A stretch of DNA of 64,000 nucleotides from Viscum album (Eukaryota; Streptophyta; Magnoliopsida; Santalales; Viscaceae), in the NCBI GenBank assembly GCA_963277665.1, contig OY728121.1, positions 959,548,097 to 959,612,096 of the forward strand. The letters are read 5' to 3'. The notes beneath the pieces were generated by a model. It had not been told where the DNA came from. It saw nothing but the letters and a program-made list of their open reading frames with translations, and ran no database searches. The position numbers and the translations under genes were made by a program. Positions 25,840-38,300 of the stretch are shown piece by piece (position 1 is the first letter of the stretch; each line of letters begins with the position of its first letter).

Positions 25840-26100
25840 TGTCGGACCCACATAGGATACAAGACCAGCTAAGCTATCGGACCCACAAAGGATACAAGAC
25901 CAGCTACTCTACCAGACCCACAGAGAATACAAGTACAGAGGTCATATACTACTGGAACCACATAGGATACAAGAACAGTAGTAATCGCCTTCGAAACCCT
26001 AGAGGATTCCAGTACGGTCGTCGTCACTGCCGAACCCATGGAGGATCCAAGTATAGTCTTCCTCACTGCCGAACCCACGGATGATCCAAGTGCAATTGTC
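25840..26100. repeat. About 38-bp minisatellite in A 5' LTR
   Basis: Seven or eight units with the core GGACCCACAAAGGATACAAG, the partner of 17889-18155. Unit order agrees between LTRs. Confidence 0.85.
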
Positions 26101-26931
26101 ATCGTTGCAGTCGCAGCCAGCTCTAGGGTTCCCGCACACAGCATGCTCGATTCCAGGAGGGTCCTCTCCTTTAGCAAGATATTCGATACATCAACTTTCA
26201 CGTATTCCAAACTTGATGTATCCCAAATCTCTGTCTCGTCAAAATAAACCTAACGCGACAAACGGTTCGTCAATTGGACGCCCGGTCTGAGAGTTATTGG
26301 ATTTTCCGTTCGAGGGGCCTGATTGGTTTTTAAGCTAAAACCAACCTGGCCGTAATCCAACTGCATCCAAACCTCAGTTGGAGAAAGCCAAATGGACTGC
26401 CTCAACAAAAATATTCTAATGCAATTGACGGCACGTCAATCGGATGTCCGGTCCTTAAGATATAAGTGTTTCCGCTCCAAGGGACCAGTTGCTTTCCAGT
26501 TCGAACCAACCCAGCCATACCCAAAATTTTCTGAAACCTCGAGTGTAGTATACCAAAACGACCGCCTCGACCCAATGATTCCTACGCAACTGGCGGTGCA
26601 TCAATCTGTGGACCATAGCTCAATTTATTGGTAAAAGACCGAAAATGGTCCGAAGTGGGGGGGTCTGGGCCCGGTCCGACCCGGCCCAACCCCCCCCCCC
26701 CCCCCGGGTCGACCCGACCTGAGTCCGGGTCTGTACCGGTAGGGCGTGGCCCAACCCAGCTGGGCGCAGCTCAGCCTGGTCCATGCAACCGGCCCCCGTC
26801 TCTGCTAACGGGCCGAGCAGGGGGGACGCAATCCCCCCCATTGTTCCGCAGACGCGGCGATTGACGTCGTGTCTCCCACGGATCCCGCGCGGCCGTGGGA
26901 TCGAGCCTTCGCCACCACGGCGGTCTTCTGC

Positions 26932-29002
26932 ATGATGCGTTCAATGATGACCACATATCCTATATCCCCTTTCGTAGTGACTACTAGGGTTTGAGAAATA
27001 TTAAGTACAAGACATGTTGAACCACTCACACACCATGTACCCCTTCCCCGGTTGGATAACCCATGTGATAGGTTACAGAGATGGGAACCTGTGTGAAGGA
27101 ACATAGGGTAAGTTACACACACGGCTAGTCTGTTACGTAGAAATGGTGAGTAACACATATCCCCCAGTCATGGTTATCCAGGACACACAATTTAGTCCAC
27201 TTACACAGCATGTATTACTACTTGGTAATGGATCCATATTTCAGCTAGGGACACAGTCAAACTGTGAAGTGGGACCACACTCTATGTCGGTCACCTCACA
27301 CACTGTGTACCACTTGAGATATTATAATAAAATTTCAATAATTTTTATCTCATTTGTCTGAACGTGAATTTTGTTTTTTGGGGATCCTATCCGGGTTATT
27401 TTCCCGTGTAGAGCCCAATGGGGCCCTCGGTTGTGTGTTGTGAGATATAATGTGGAATGTTCCGAGAACATGACATTATGAGGAGATTCTAGATGGTGGT
27501 CTTGATCTGGTGAGATCCCCAAAGGTTAAATTCCGATTTGGACCATCATATGGGGTAGGGCAAGGTTCCTCAATGACCTAGAGTGGGAACATCCATTCGG
27601 GATGGGAATGGGTCTTCAACCATTAGAGTGGAACCCTCCTGTGGGGTCGGCCATGGTTCCCCAATGACATAAAGTGGAACCCTATAGTCGGGCAAGGCAT
27701 GGTTCCTCATCCTTCTGAGTGGAACCCTCTTATGAGGTGTGTCATGGGTCTTTAATGACCTAGAGAGAAACCCTCCAACTATGCTAGGCAAGGGTCCTCA
27801 ACCACTAGAGTGGAAACCTCATATCCTACTAGGGCATGAGTCCTCTACCTAGAAAACATGGCCCCTCAACTATGTGGAATAGTGATGAGATGTGGCATGA
27901 TGTATCTTTGAAATCACAAGGAAGAGGGATTATTTACCCACTAAGATGAATTTTTGAGACATTACCAAAACCTTGCAGGTGACTTAGTGCCAACCAAAGA
28001 AGATAGTATCAATTTGTGATTAATGAGTTCCACATACTTATGTGTTGAAAGAAGATGTGTGGGATGTTGGGCGTCATTGATGGTCTTTTGGAACTATCAG
28101 ATACTCTTTTTCTTAGGATGGGCTATGAGATATATATCCACTTACTCTCTTTTTCGGGCTTCTTCGATTAAGAATGCATATATATATATATATATCCTTC
28201 TTCTATATCCACTCCTTGGATTCGAAGACTCTCCTTCTAGGAGATGCAAATAAACATGGGGTATTCCATGTGTGTTAAATGTTTAACTTCTTGTGTTTAG
28301 ATGATTCTAATCTCTTACTATATGTGGCAAAGATTCAATGGTTAGTTCATCTACTCAACATTTTAATCCCCTTGTTCTTGGATAAGGCTAATTTCACTCT
28401 TTTTTTGGTTGATTTGTACTCCTTCTTAGTACCTTGTGTATCTGTTGTCTTCTTCTTCCATTATTATCTCTTATTTCTCCCCAGCTCATCTTTCGGGGTG
28501 TTCTACAAGTCATGTATATACTCAAACCTACATGGTATTTTTCCTCATATGTTGTGTTTTATATAGAAAATGATAGGTTTATCACTACTAAATAGGATAT
28601 TAAGGATATTGGGACCTTGGACCTTATACGGTAGTCATATCTTGGGATTCAAGAGTTGGGATCTCTTTCATCTGTTTACTTTTCTAGTTTTATATTAGGT
28701 TGAGACCCATTTCTAATTGGGCATGTATTTTTTTCCTTTTCTTTTAGTTTACAATATCATACTTTTGTATTATCTATAGTTTCACGCTTTCATAGTTTAC
28801 TTTTCTGTAGTGTTTCATCTTTTATTTATTTCTCTATGCACCTTTTCATTAAGATGGATATGTTTGTCTGTGTGTAAAAGTACTTAGGAAAAGGCCTCCA
28901 TGATTTTAGTTATGCCTTCAACACATGTTATCACCCCCTAGACTATGGAGGTGGGCTTGGTGTAGTTGTGGCTCGAGCCCTAGCTTGGGTCGGGTCAAGA
29001 AA
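26932..29002 (+). mobile_element. Element E: LTR end of a Tekay-like element, plus strand
   Basis: Recognised by its last 70 bases: CCCCCTAGACTATGGAGG then TGGGCTTGGTGTAGTTGTGG and GGGTCGGGTCAAG (about 28930-28998) align with the LTR end of element A read on the minus strand (GGCCTATGGAAGGCAGGCTT, then GGGGTAGTCAC and GGGTCATGACA) and with C (43230-43340). It holds a minisatellite (27541-27860) and a TA run (about 28176-28195). Its left part is cut at the A junction and its right end meets the F LTR. Frames of 76 and 95 codons at 28023-28566 have no recognisable domain. Confidence 0.55.
27541..27860. repeat. About 45-bp minisatellite in E
   Basis: Six to seven diverged units near GGCAAGGTTCCTCAATGACC, TAGAGTGGAACCCTC and a variable part. 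Unit lengths are 44 to 50 bp. Not related in sequence to the arrays in A or C. Confidence 0.75.
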
Positions 29003-30389
29003 ATAAACTCATGGAAATCATAGATAAAACATATTGGTATCTTGGAATATCATATTCATATAACATTTTAAAAACCCTTACATAACATTTAGAAAACAAA
29101 TAACCCCACATTTCACTTCCAATATAATTCTCTAGAGAACATAATCATTACCCAATGAATTGGAGTGTTATCTATGCACACCCTTTGTTTAAGTTATATC
29201 GGGATTACCCAACACTGTCTGGGTTCATCCATCATATAATAAATGTCTAAGAACCACAAGATTAATAATGTACATATATCTTGAATTTCATCCTAAAATC
29301 AGAAGAAAAAAACCAATCCATTTTATAACATGATTGACCAGTGGAAAAGAAAATGGATCCATAACAATCACATTGAAACATGATTAACCCATGGAAAAGA
29401 AATGGGTTCTATAAAAATTTCTTTGAAACGATTTTAGTCCATCCAGAGAATGAATGAAGATAGTTTCATTAAAAAATATCCACATTGGAGTATAAGTAAC
29501 AGCATTGGTTTTTGAATTTGACGAATGGAAATACCATTAAAATATAATTAAATAAATTTTTAGGAAAATAATCATTTTATTTTGAAAAATCACTTTTTAT
29601 AAACTAAATAATCACAAAATATTATAAAAAAACTTTTCTTTCAAAATAATTATGGAAACATATAAAGTATTAAAAATCATTTAAAACATCTCATGAGAAA
29701 ATACCCTTTCTATTTGGAAAAACACTTCCAAAAAAATTAAAATCATTTTCTTTGAAAATTACCTTATAACAAATAAAGTAAGATTTAAAATCATTTAAAA
29801 CAATCCTGAAGAAAATAACCTTTCCATTTTGCAAAAATTATTTTTATAAATTAAAACATTTTTAAAATCAATATATTTTATAATATACCAGAAAAAATGT
29901 AAAATAATACTCAAATAAAATAATATTCATAATGGAGAAAATTTATTTCAACATCTTACACATTAGAAAATATTCCTTTCACATTTTAGGTAAAAATCAA
30001 ATGAGATTTGTTTGGAAATATAAATGAAGATTCCTTTAAAAAAATAAAAAATAAAACATGGGTAAAAAATCATCAATAAATTAATTTATTAATTCTAAAA
30101 ACACTCTTGTAAACTTTTTTTTAAACATCGATTTGGAAGAAAATTGTTTTTTGGCCAATGAGAGAAATAAATAGGATTTTTCATTAAAAAAATTTCTCAA
30201 TAATTTTGAGTTCCAAAGTGAATAAAAATGGTATTATTAAATGAAAGTATCACTAATAACCATATTATAACTTAATTTATGAGAATTATATAAATTTAGT
30301 TTATAATATTTAAATATTGGAGACTTAATCATAAACATTCCCGATAAAGGATTAGATTTTAACAGAAAACCCTTACCACATTGGTAACA

Positions 30390-30770
30390 TTGAGTCACAA
30401 TCCCCATGAAAGGATAAAATTAAATTTAACATAAAATATATTTGAAATAAATAAAGTCATGATATTAAATTTTTAAGTGTTTGTACGTACACCTCATGAA
30501 AGAAGATATGTCCATAACATAACATAAGTCTCCAAGAAGAAAAAAATGAGACAAGAATGCCTTGCCGCTTCAGTAATCATATGAGTCACAATCCCCAATA
30601 AAGAATAAAATGAAATGAAAATTTAGATATCATGAAATTAATATAATTAATGATATAAAATGTCAAAATTTCTTTATATACACCTAGTAAAATAATATAG
30701 GTTCATATCATCGAAATATGCCTCAAAGAATGGAAATTTAGATAACGTCCCTTACCTTGAATCTGACTCA
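30390..30770 (-). repeat. GGTAAGG-type module array, F left LTR
   Basis: Three modules near 30760, 30590 and 30400, each with GTGACTCA or ATGAGTCAG followed within about 25 bp by AAGGTAAGGG, CGGCAAGGCA or GTGGTAAGGG. Spacing is 180 to 190 bp. Confidence 0.55.
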
Positions 30771-31084
30771 TCACATACGTTCTTTATCTTCATGAATAAT
30801 AAACTTATATAAATCACTTACTTAATTTTGAACCATTTTATGGATAATTATGACATTTATTTTAATTAATTCCATTTTATATGTGATTAATTATTCAATT
30901 AATCATATGTAAAATGTTTTGACGATATTTGGATTATGTGTCAAAAATGACATTTGTAGGTTGACTATGGTCAAAGAGGTCAATTTTTAAAAAGATACAG
31001 AATCATAATCATGGAAAAATTATAATATTAATTTAAAAACAATACTTTTAAAACTATAATGAAAAATTGTTAAGAAAAATGAAG

Positions 31085-31710
31085 TATGTTATGATCATGG
31101 GGATGATAGGTCGTACGTACGCATGAGTAATGTTAATATTTTTCAACAATCACGGAAAAGTGGTAAGAAATATTTTATATTTATATGATCATAATATCAT
31201 ATATAAAATATTATTTATTTAAATATACTTATATATATCCTTTATGTGATATTTTTATGAAAACAGAGTCACATCGCTTCGTGAAGAAGTTAGTCCACAT
31301 ATACATGAACAGTATTAACACTTTTTCAATGAGTGATAAGGTAAGAAATAAAATTATATATTATATTATAATATTGATAATTATTTCATAAATATAATAT
31401 TATTTTATTTAGATCACATATGTTCATCATATTTAACCTTATTACCATTGATGTAAAGCATTAGTGAAAAATGAATTACATTGCTTCGTAAGGTAGTAGA
31501 CCACCGTACAAATGAGTAACGTTATTGTATCCCATATGGAATGGAAAGTAAAAAAATAATATATTATATAATGCCTAAAGGAGCATAATTATGTTATAAA
31601 TATCATATATACAATTTATATCAACCATCATACCCAAATGTGATATTTGGTAATGGAAACATGAATGCCATCAGTTTGTGAGACAGTGGTCCGCCGTACA
31701 CATGAATGAT
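31085..31710 (-). repeat. CGTACG-type module array, F left LTR
   Basis: Four modules with cores near 31113 (CGTACGTACG), 31297, 31505 and 31697, so steps of about 184, 208 and 192 bp. Each reads, on the minus strand, ACTCATGCGTACGTACG-like sequence, then a YACC or ACTA motif, then CATGAAGCGATGTGA-like sequence. Confidence 0.7.
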
Positions 31711-32051
31711 GATTTTATAACCCATTTGATGGAATATGATAAGTATTTAGGTTATAAAAATAACATAATATTACCTAATTTTATTTAATATACTGAATAT
31801 ATTATATAACAGTGGTTAAATAATAATTTAAGTGGATTTTGGAAGAAATAAAATAAAAATTCTCGTTGATGAACGTTTCTTCTTCTTCGAGTAACTTCAT
31901 TTGGTTTACACAAAAGGACTCAATTGGTTTGATTTGTTCCCAAAATGTGGATTATTGGATTATAAGATGGAATTATAAAATTTACTTTGTCATTTAGTGA
32001 CCAAAACAGTGGGTTTTGAAGTTTTTTATGATAGGAGGGGAGGGGTGGCCC

Positions 32052-32057
32052 ATTATA
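32052..32057 (-). promoter_or_regulatory. Degenerate LTR TATA core, F left LTR
   Basis: Minus strand GCTTATAATGGGCCACCC; the other copies read TTATAAAAGGCCAC. The partner box in the right LTR is intact. Confidence 0.45.
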
Positions 32058-33383
32058 AGCGAGGTGAGTGTCACATTTTTAATTTTTGAAAAAAGTGAAT
32101 TCCACCCATGTTATTTAATACAAAAATGCTCCAATAGTGGACCCTTATTGATCCTAGAATGTATAATATCTAAATATGTCCATAATATAATTTTATAAAA
32201 TCTTTTAGGTCATTTTAACCCTCTTTTTTTTTAGTTTAACTCCGCAATAAAACTATTTTCACCATAACCGTTGAAATAAATTTTCATTGTTATCACTATT
32301 AATTTTGGTCAAAAATTATGTTTAAGTTATTAGAAAATATAAATTATTCTGATTAAAATATTTTTTTAATTTTACCGGTTAAATTAATAGAATTTTAAAA
32401 TTTTAACTTAAAAAACCTGGAGACGTGTCCAAAAAGAAGGTTTTCAATGAGTATTTTTTGAGGAAAAAATAATTTTATTTTAACTATATAACTAGTAATA
32501 ATAATTTTGTGAAAAAAATTTAATAATAAATGATATATATATATACATTGAATTTAAAAAAATACCTTTTAGGTATTATTTTATTAATTTAAATGGTGAA
32601 ACATTATGCATTTTAAAACCATTTATAGAAAAAACTATTTTAAACCAGAAGACAACCTAATACTAAAATCCTATATGAATTTGATTTTAATGAAATTAAA
32701 AAGATTAAGTATAACATAATAATACTTATATTTCTTTAAATAGTTTTCAAAACAACATTGGACTTATAAATTTCATAATTTATTGAAAATAAATGACATT
32801 ATTACAAAAATTTTTATTTTTTACTTTTTATTGAATATTAGTACTTTTAGAAAATACCAAAATTTAATTTCAAGAAAATTTTGATATGATGATTTAAAAA
32901 ATGAATTTATTTATTTATAATATATTTTCTATAATTTCCAAAAAATAATTATAATATTTTACTATTAAAATCATTAAAAATAATTTTTTAAGAAAGCATA
33001 GTTTTGAAGAATAAAATTACTTTTCTAAAAGTTGAAAAATTATTAATGAAACAGTTTTCAGTAATTTATATTGAGTAAGAAATATATATATATTTACTTA
33101 TTTAATAAATTATTTAATACTATTCCTACAAGCCAATTTAACAGCTAGCGTATAATAGTTATATATATCGTAGCCCATTTAAGCTTAGTGTTGCATATTG
33201 AATACACTATAAAACATAAAAATCATGAGGTTGCATGTGACACAAGATATCAAATAGATTAAATTTATTTAAAAATATATATCATAAATTATTAGGGTGA
33301 TATAATCTCAATTAATCTCAGTGTCTCATTTCATTTATGTTGTGAAACATAATTTTATTCTTTTAAAATCTCATATTGTTACA

Positions 33384-33396
33384 TCCTCATCCTTTT
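33384..33396 (-). promoter_or_regulatory. Polypurine tract of F
   Basis: AAAAGGATGAGGA on the minus strand, immediately before the LTR start TGTAACA. It sets orientation and the left LTR boundary. Confidence 0.55.
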
Positions 33397-35241
33397 AATA
33401 AATTACAACCTCACAATTTGAAATTTCTCTATAATCAAAGGTTGGATATTTTAAAATAATGTTTTTCTTAAACCCATATCATTATACGTGTTAATAAAAC
33501 ATCCTTCTAAAAAAGGAGAAATGTAATTTTGAAGGATATCTAGTACAACACATACCTGGTTTCCAAATATAAAAACATATGTGTGGATTGATGATTTAGA
33601 CATGGAAGAAAATCATAATTCCCAAATAATTATATAGATTGGTAGAGATCATTTATCGTAAGAAATTGTATGATCAATATAATGTTGATAACCACAAAAT
33701 AGTAAACCAAAGAGGTGTGAAAAGGTCATTGATATCCTTAAAAATGATGGTAATATGTCAGTATCTGGATTCAATATCCTTTTCCGAGAGTTGAGGAATT
33801 AATTTTCCATTAAGGATAAAAAGATAAGGAAATATACTTAATTGATTAGTATAATTTCATCCTTTTGTCAATTTCCTCCATAATCTCTTATTTTTATCCA
33901 AATGGAGAGTATTCGTGATGAATTTTTCATGTCGGGAGCACAAAAATCAAATTTTAAATACCACATAAATATAAAAGGGATAAAAAATATATTCCACCTA
34001 TCATTAGACATTTTAAAAACCAACATGGTTAGAATATGATAAGGTAATTATCAAAATGGATAAAACTTCATATATTACATTATTCTACATAATTCAATAG
34101 TAATACCCAATGTTGAATAAAAAGCATTCAATGTATTAATAACCCTATATCCCAAATAACCTCAAAATAATGAACATTAAATATTTTTTAAACCTCAATG
34201 TTTATCTCATACCATTCATATTACAAGGAAAAAAATATGTTGATCACATTTTAAAATAACATTAATCACATTTTCACCAAATCACTCTTCAATCCCATGG
34301 TTATTTGTATGATAAAACTTTTGTTCCAATAATTATCTCAATATCCAATATCCTATAAACCTGAAATTTTATCAATAACACAGAACTTTTTTCCACCAAA
34401 ATTTAAATGCATAATTTACATTAAACAAAATCATTACATATAATTTACCCTAATAAAAAATCTCACAAAATGTCATTAATCACTTTAATATCTTATCACA
34501 TAAAACCTCAAAGTGGTGTCTAATACATTGAACTTCTGATCATCATTATTCTTATATACCTATGACGATATCCATAACTCTTAAGATAACCTCCCATGAA
34601 ATCATAAAAATATCTATAGTTAGCTAAACTGACTTATGATACAAATAATAATATCCTAGAACCCGTACTCCCAGATCTGGTACAGAAATCATAAACATTG
34701 CATTTTAAGATATGATACTGTTGGTGGTGACCAAATTTTATCCATCAAAAACTATAATATAAAAATTAATTATTGTATCACTTATATTCTCAAGGATATT
34801 TTAGGTTTATAGTTTTAGGTAATTAGGAAAAACTATTTCATAAAAAATACCAAATAATTCAATAGTGTATTTTTTCATTATAACCAGCATTTTATATTCT
34901 ATATTAAGACATAAACATCATCCATATAAAAACCTTCTACACATAATTCATTAATCATCACACTTGATAACTAAGGGAAAATCAAATATATAAGGGTGAG
35001 ATAAAATTCCCAGTATGTTCAAACATAATCATTAACAATTGAATCTCACTAGTGAGTATAATAAGATTATAAGGGTAAGAATACATAATCATAGAGCATG
35101 AGTGAATCATAAAATAACTCATACACATAAATACTTGAATCATCAATCATGATTGATGGAATAATTATTAATCAAAGGAAAGATTAATAAGAATAATTAA
35201 TCATGATCCATGTGATATCAATCTTGATCAAAGGAATCATT
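33397..35241 (-). other. Non-coding interior of F
   Basis: No frame longer than background, no zinc knuckle, protease, RT or integrase motif on either strand. On the minus strand the LTR-proximal half is similar to 3976-4800 (for example ATTCAATTGTTAATGATTATG against ATTAAATTGCTAATGATTATG), so the interior is a conserved part of the family and not random filler. Confidence 0.55.
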
Positions 35242-37319
35242 ATAAACTCATGGAAAGCATAGACAAAATGTGTTGGTATTTTGCACCATCATCTTTATAG
35301 AACACTTACAAAACCATTACATAAGGATTATCCATATGGTAAAATTACAATAAAATTATTCATATAACATAATCATTACCCAATTCATGGGAGTGCTATC
35401 TAGGCACACCGATTGTTTAAGCAATATTGGGCTCACCAGGAAATATCTGGGCATACCCATCATATATGCAATATTCAAGAACCACAACATGAATAGAGTA
35501 TATAAAGCATTTATTTCAAGAAAAAACACATAAAAAGCCAATTACAGGTACAACATCATTAACCTATTGAAAATAATATGGTTCCATAATAATCTATTTG
35601 AAGCATTATTAACCCATGGAAAAGAAATGAGTTCTATAATAATATCATTGAAACAATCTTAGTCCATTCTGAGAAAGAATGAGGATGGTAGAATTAAAAA
35701 AATAACCCATTTGGTGGATAATTAACAATAAGGGTTATTAAATTTTATAAATTTTAATACCGTTTAAATATCATTAAATATATTTTGAGAAAAATAACCT
35801 TTTAATTTTGAAAAATCAATTTTTAAAGACTAAAAATTTACAAAATATTGTAAAAATCTTTTTCATTGAAAACAACCTTACAAACATATAAAGTATGACT
35901 AAAAATAATTTAAAAACATTAATGACTGAAATATAATTTTCATTTATAAAAAAAACTTTTTTAAAAAAATAATCTTTTTTTTAATTTTAAAATAACAATG
36001 AAATCATATAAAGTAAGCATTAAAAAAATTTAAAACATCTAATGAGGAAAATACACTTCAATTATAAAAAATATTTTTAAAAAATTAATGAATTTTGAAA
36101 ATAATTTTATTTAAAAATAACCTTTTAAACATATAAATTAATATTAAAATAATATAATAGGTAGGATAGAGAAAAATTATGTTCATTATGTACACTTTAA
36201 AACAACTATTACTTCTACATTTTTGGTAAAATCCAAAAGGGCGTTGTTTGGAAAAAAACCCTGAAGATACCTTTGAAAATATTTTGTAAAAAGTAAAATA
36301 AGGGTAAAATGTCTTTAATAAATCATCGGAATAATTATAAAAACATTTTTGAAAACATTTTTCTAGAAATCCGGGTTTTGGAAGAAAAGGGGTTATCTAC
36401 TGAAGAGTGAAATAAATATTAGTTTTCATTAAAGCATTTTCTCAATAATTTTAAGTACCAAAGAGTCATAAAATGGTAGTATTACATGAAAATATCATGA
36501 ATACACATAGTATAATAAAATTCATGAGAAAAATTTATAGGTAGTTTATAATATTTCAATATTGGAGGCTTAATCAAAAACATTCCACATAAACAATGAT
36601 ATTGTAACATAAAACTATTACCACTTTGGTAACATTTAATCATAAGAACCATTAATGTATAAAATTAAATTAAACATAAAATATAATTTTAAAAAATAAA
36701 TTTAGTATATGAAATTTAAAATTGTCTGTATATTCACATCATAAAATAAGATTGGTGTATAACATTACATAAGTATCAAAGAAGTAAAATTGAGACTGAA
36801 AAAACTTAACGCTTTAGTAATATTTTGAATATTAATACCTAGTAAAAAACGTCAAATGAAACATTAAATATCATTAAAATAATTATATTAATGATATAAC
36901 TTGTCATATATGCTCTATATAACCTTTTAAAATAATATATATTCATAAAACTAAAATGTTTCTCAGTATAAAAAATTGAGACAAAATACCTTATCTTGAG
37001 TCTGGCTCATCATGTACATTCTTAATATTTATGAATAATAAAATTGTATTGAAAATTTACTTTCTTGATAACCTTTTTTAATTTTATTATTACTTTTATT
37101 TCACTTATTACCATGTTATATTTTATTACTTAATCAATTAATTTTACATCAGATGTTTCAATGATATTTGGTTTATCTGTCAAAAATGAATTTTCTAGGA
37201 TGACTCTGGTCAAAGAGGTCATTATTTAAACATATTCAGAATAATAATCATGAAAATTTTATAATATTTATTTATTAGTTATAATTATAAAAAAAATTTG
37301 GAATAAAGGCTATGAAAAA

Positions 37320-37960
37320 TGAAGTATGTTACGATCATGTAGATGGTAGGTCGTATGTATGCATGAGTAATGTTTAGTTTTTTAAACAATCATTATGGAA
37401 AGTTGATAAGTAATATTTTATCTTTAAAACATGATAATAATAACATATATATTATATTAGTTGTTTAAATATACTTATATATATTTCATCCATGTGGTTT
37501 GGTTGGGAATATAGAGTCGCATCACATCATGAAGGCGGTAATCCACACATACAAGAATAACGTTATCACTTTTTCAGTTAGCGAAAAGGTAAGAAATAAA
37601 ATGATATTTTATATTTTAATAGTGATAAATATTTCCTTAATATGATAATTATTTAGTTTAAATCACATATATTCATTATATTTACCCTTATTACCTTCCG
37701 GGTAAAGCGTTTGTGAAAAATGAATCACATCGCTTCAGGAGATGGTAGTATGATGTACACACGAGAAACATAATTGTATACCCTTTGGAATAGAAAGTAT
37801 AAAAAGGTATATATGATATAATTAATAAATATGTATAATTATATTATAGATATAATATAAACACATTAAATCCATTATCATACCGAACTGTGATAGATAC
37901 AAGTGGAAAAATTAATTACATTGATTCATGAGGCGGTAGTCTTTCATACACAAGAATGAT
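37320..37960 (-). repeat. CGTACG-type module array, F right LTR
   Basis: Four modules with cores near 37351 (CGTATGTATGCATGAG), 37550, 37758 and 37950, with the same spacing as in the left LTR. Module 1 matches left-LTR module 1 best, so the modules existed before F inserted. Confidence 0.7.
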
Positions 37961-38293
37961 GATTTCTAAACCCATTTGATGGAATCGGAGAAGGATTGAG
38001 GTTATTATTTTAACATAATAATATATAATTATATTTAATATACTGATTTTATTGTTTAATCATGGTTTAATAATAATTTAATGGGGTGGTGGAAGAAAAA
38101 AAACCCTCATTGAAGAACATTACCTCTTATTTAGGTATTTTCTTTTGGTTTTCACCAAAGGAATTAATTGGTTTTATTAATTCCAAATATAAGGCTTATA
38201 GGATAAAATTAGAGAATTATAGAAGTGCTCTGGGTAGTTCTATACTCATACAATGGGTTTTAAAGGCATAATGATTGGAGGTGAGGTGTGGCC

Positions 38294-38300
38294 TTTTATA
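38294..38300 (-). promoter_or_regulatory. LTR TATA box, F right LTR
   Basis: Minus strand AATTATAAAAGGCCACACC, about 1.3 kb downstream of the LTR start, as in the other copies. Confidence 0.55.

Larger units (their letters stand above)
17052..26931 (-). mobile_element. Element A: Tekay/Del-like Ty3/gypsy chromovirus, 5' LTR truncated
   Basis: Minus-strand element in the order truncated 5' LTR (25002-26931), tRNA-iMet primer site (24987-24998), gag-pol pseudogene (24713-20277), polypurine tract and full 3' LTR (17052-20229). Both LTRs share the outer terminus TGTCATGACCCATCC on the plus strand. Integrase sequence, the post-integrase GPY-like region and a C-terminal chromodomain tail, together with LTRs over 3 kb, point to the Tekay (Del) clade. 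Many stops and frameshifts make it inactive. It sits directly in copia internal DNA on its left; on its right 1.2 kb of LTR is missing, so no target-site duplication can be read. Confidence 0.85.
25002..26931 (-). repeat. 5' LTR of element A, truncated
   Basis: Matches 17052-19011 throughout: TGTCATGACCCATCC terminus, 24-bp repeat (25656-25733), minisatellite (25840-26100), GC-rich block (26645-26900). Similarity stops at CTTCTGC (26931); the outer 1.2 kb present in the other LTR (19012-20229) is absent, including the LTR start. Several dozen substitutions and small indels between the copies are visible by eye, so the insertion is not recent. A run of 16 C (26690-26705) is not present at the same length in the partner. 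Confidence 0.85.
29003..33383 (-). repeat. 3' LTR of element F
   Basis: Minus strand start TGTAACAATATGAG (33383). In order on the minus strand: AT-rich upstream part, TATA-like core (32057), CGTACG-type array (31710-31085), GGTAAGG-type array (30770-30390), AT-rich end. Similar along its whole length to 35242-39610. Confidence 0.7.

Noticed and set aside
28023..28566. Two neighbouring plus-strand frames of 76 and 95 codons, rich in Phe, Leu and Tyr
   Set aside because: Pyrimidine-rich LTR sequence of E produces hydrophobic translations; no motif, and they include a TA microsatellite.
29030..29045. TTGGTATCTTGG resembling a tRNA-iMet primer site after the E LTR
   Set aside because: It lies inside F's LTR and the partner LTR has the same context at 35273 (GTTGGTATTTTGC), so it belongs to F and only resembles the site by chance.
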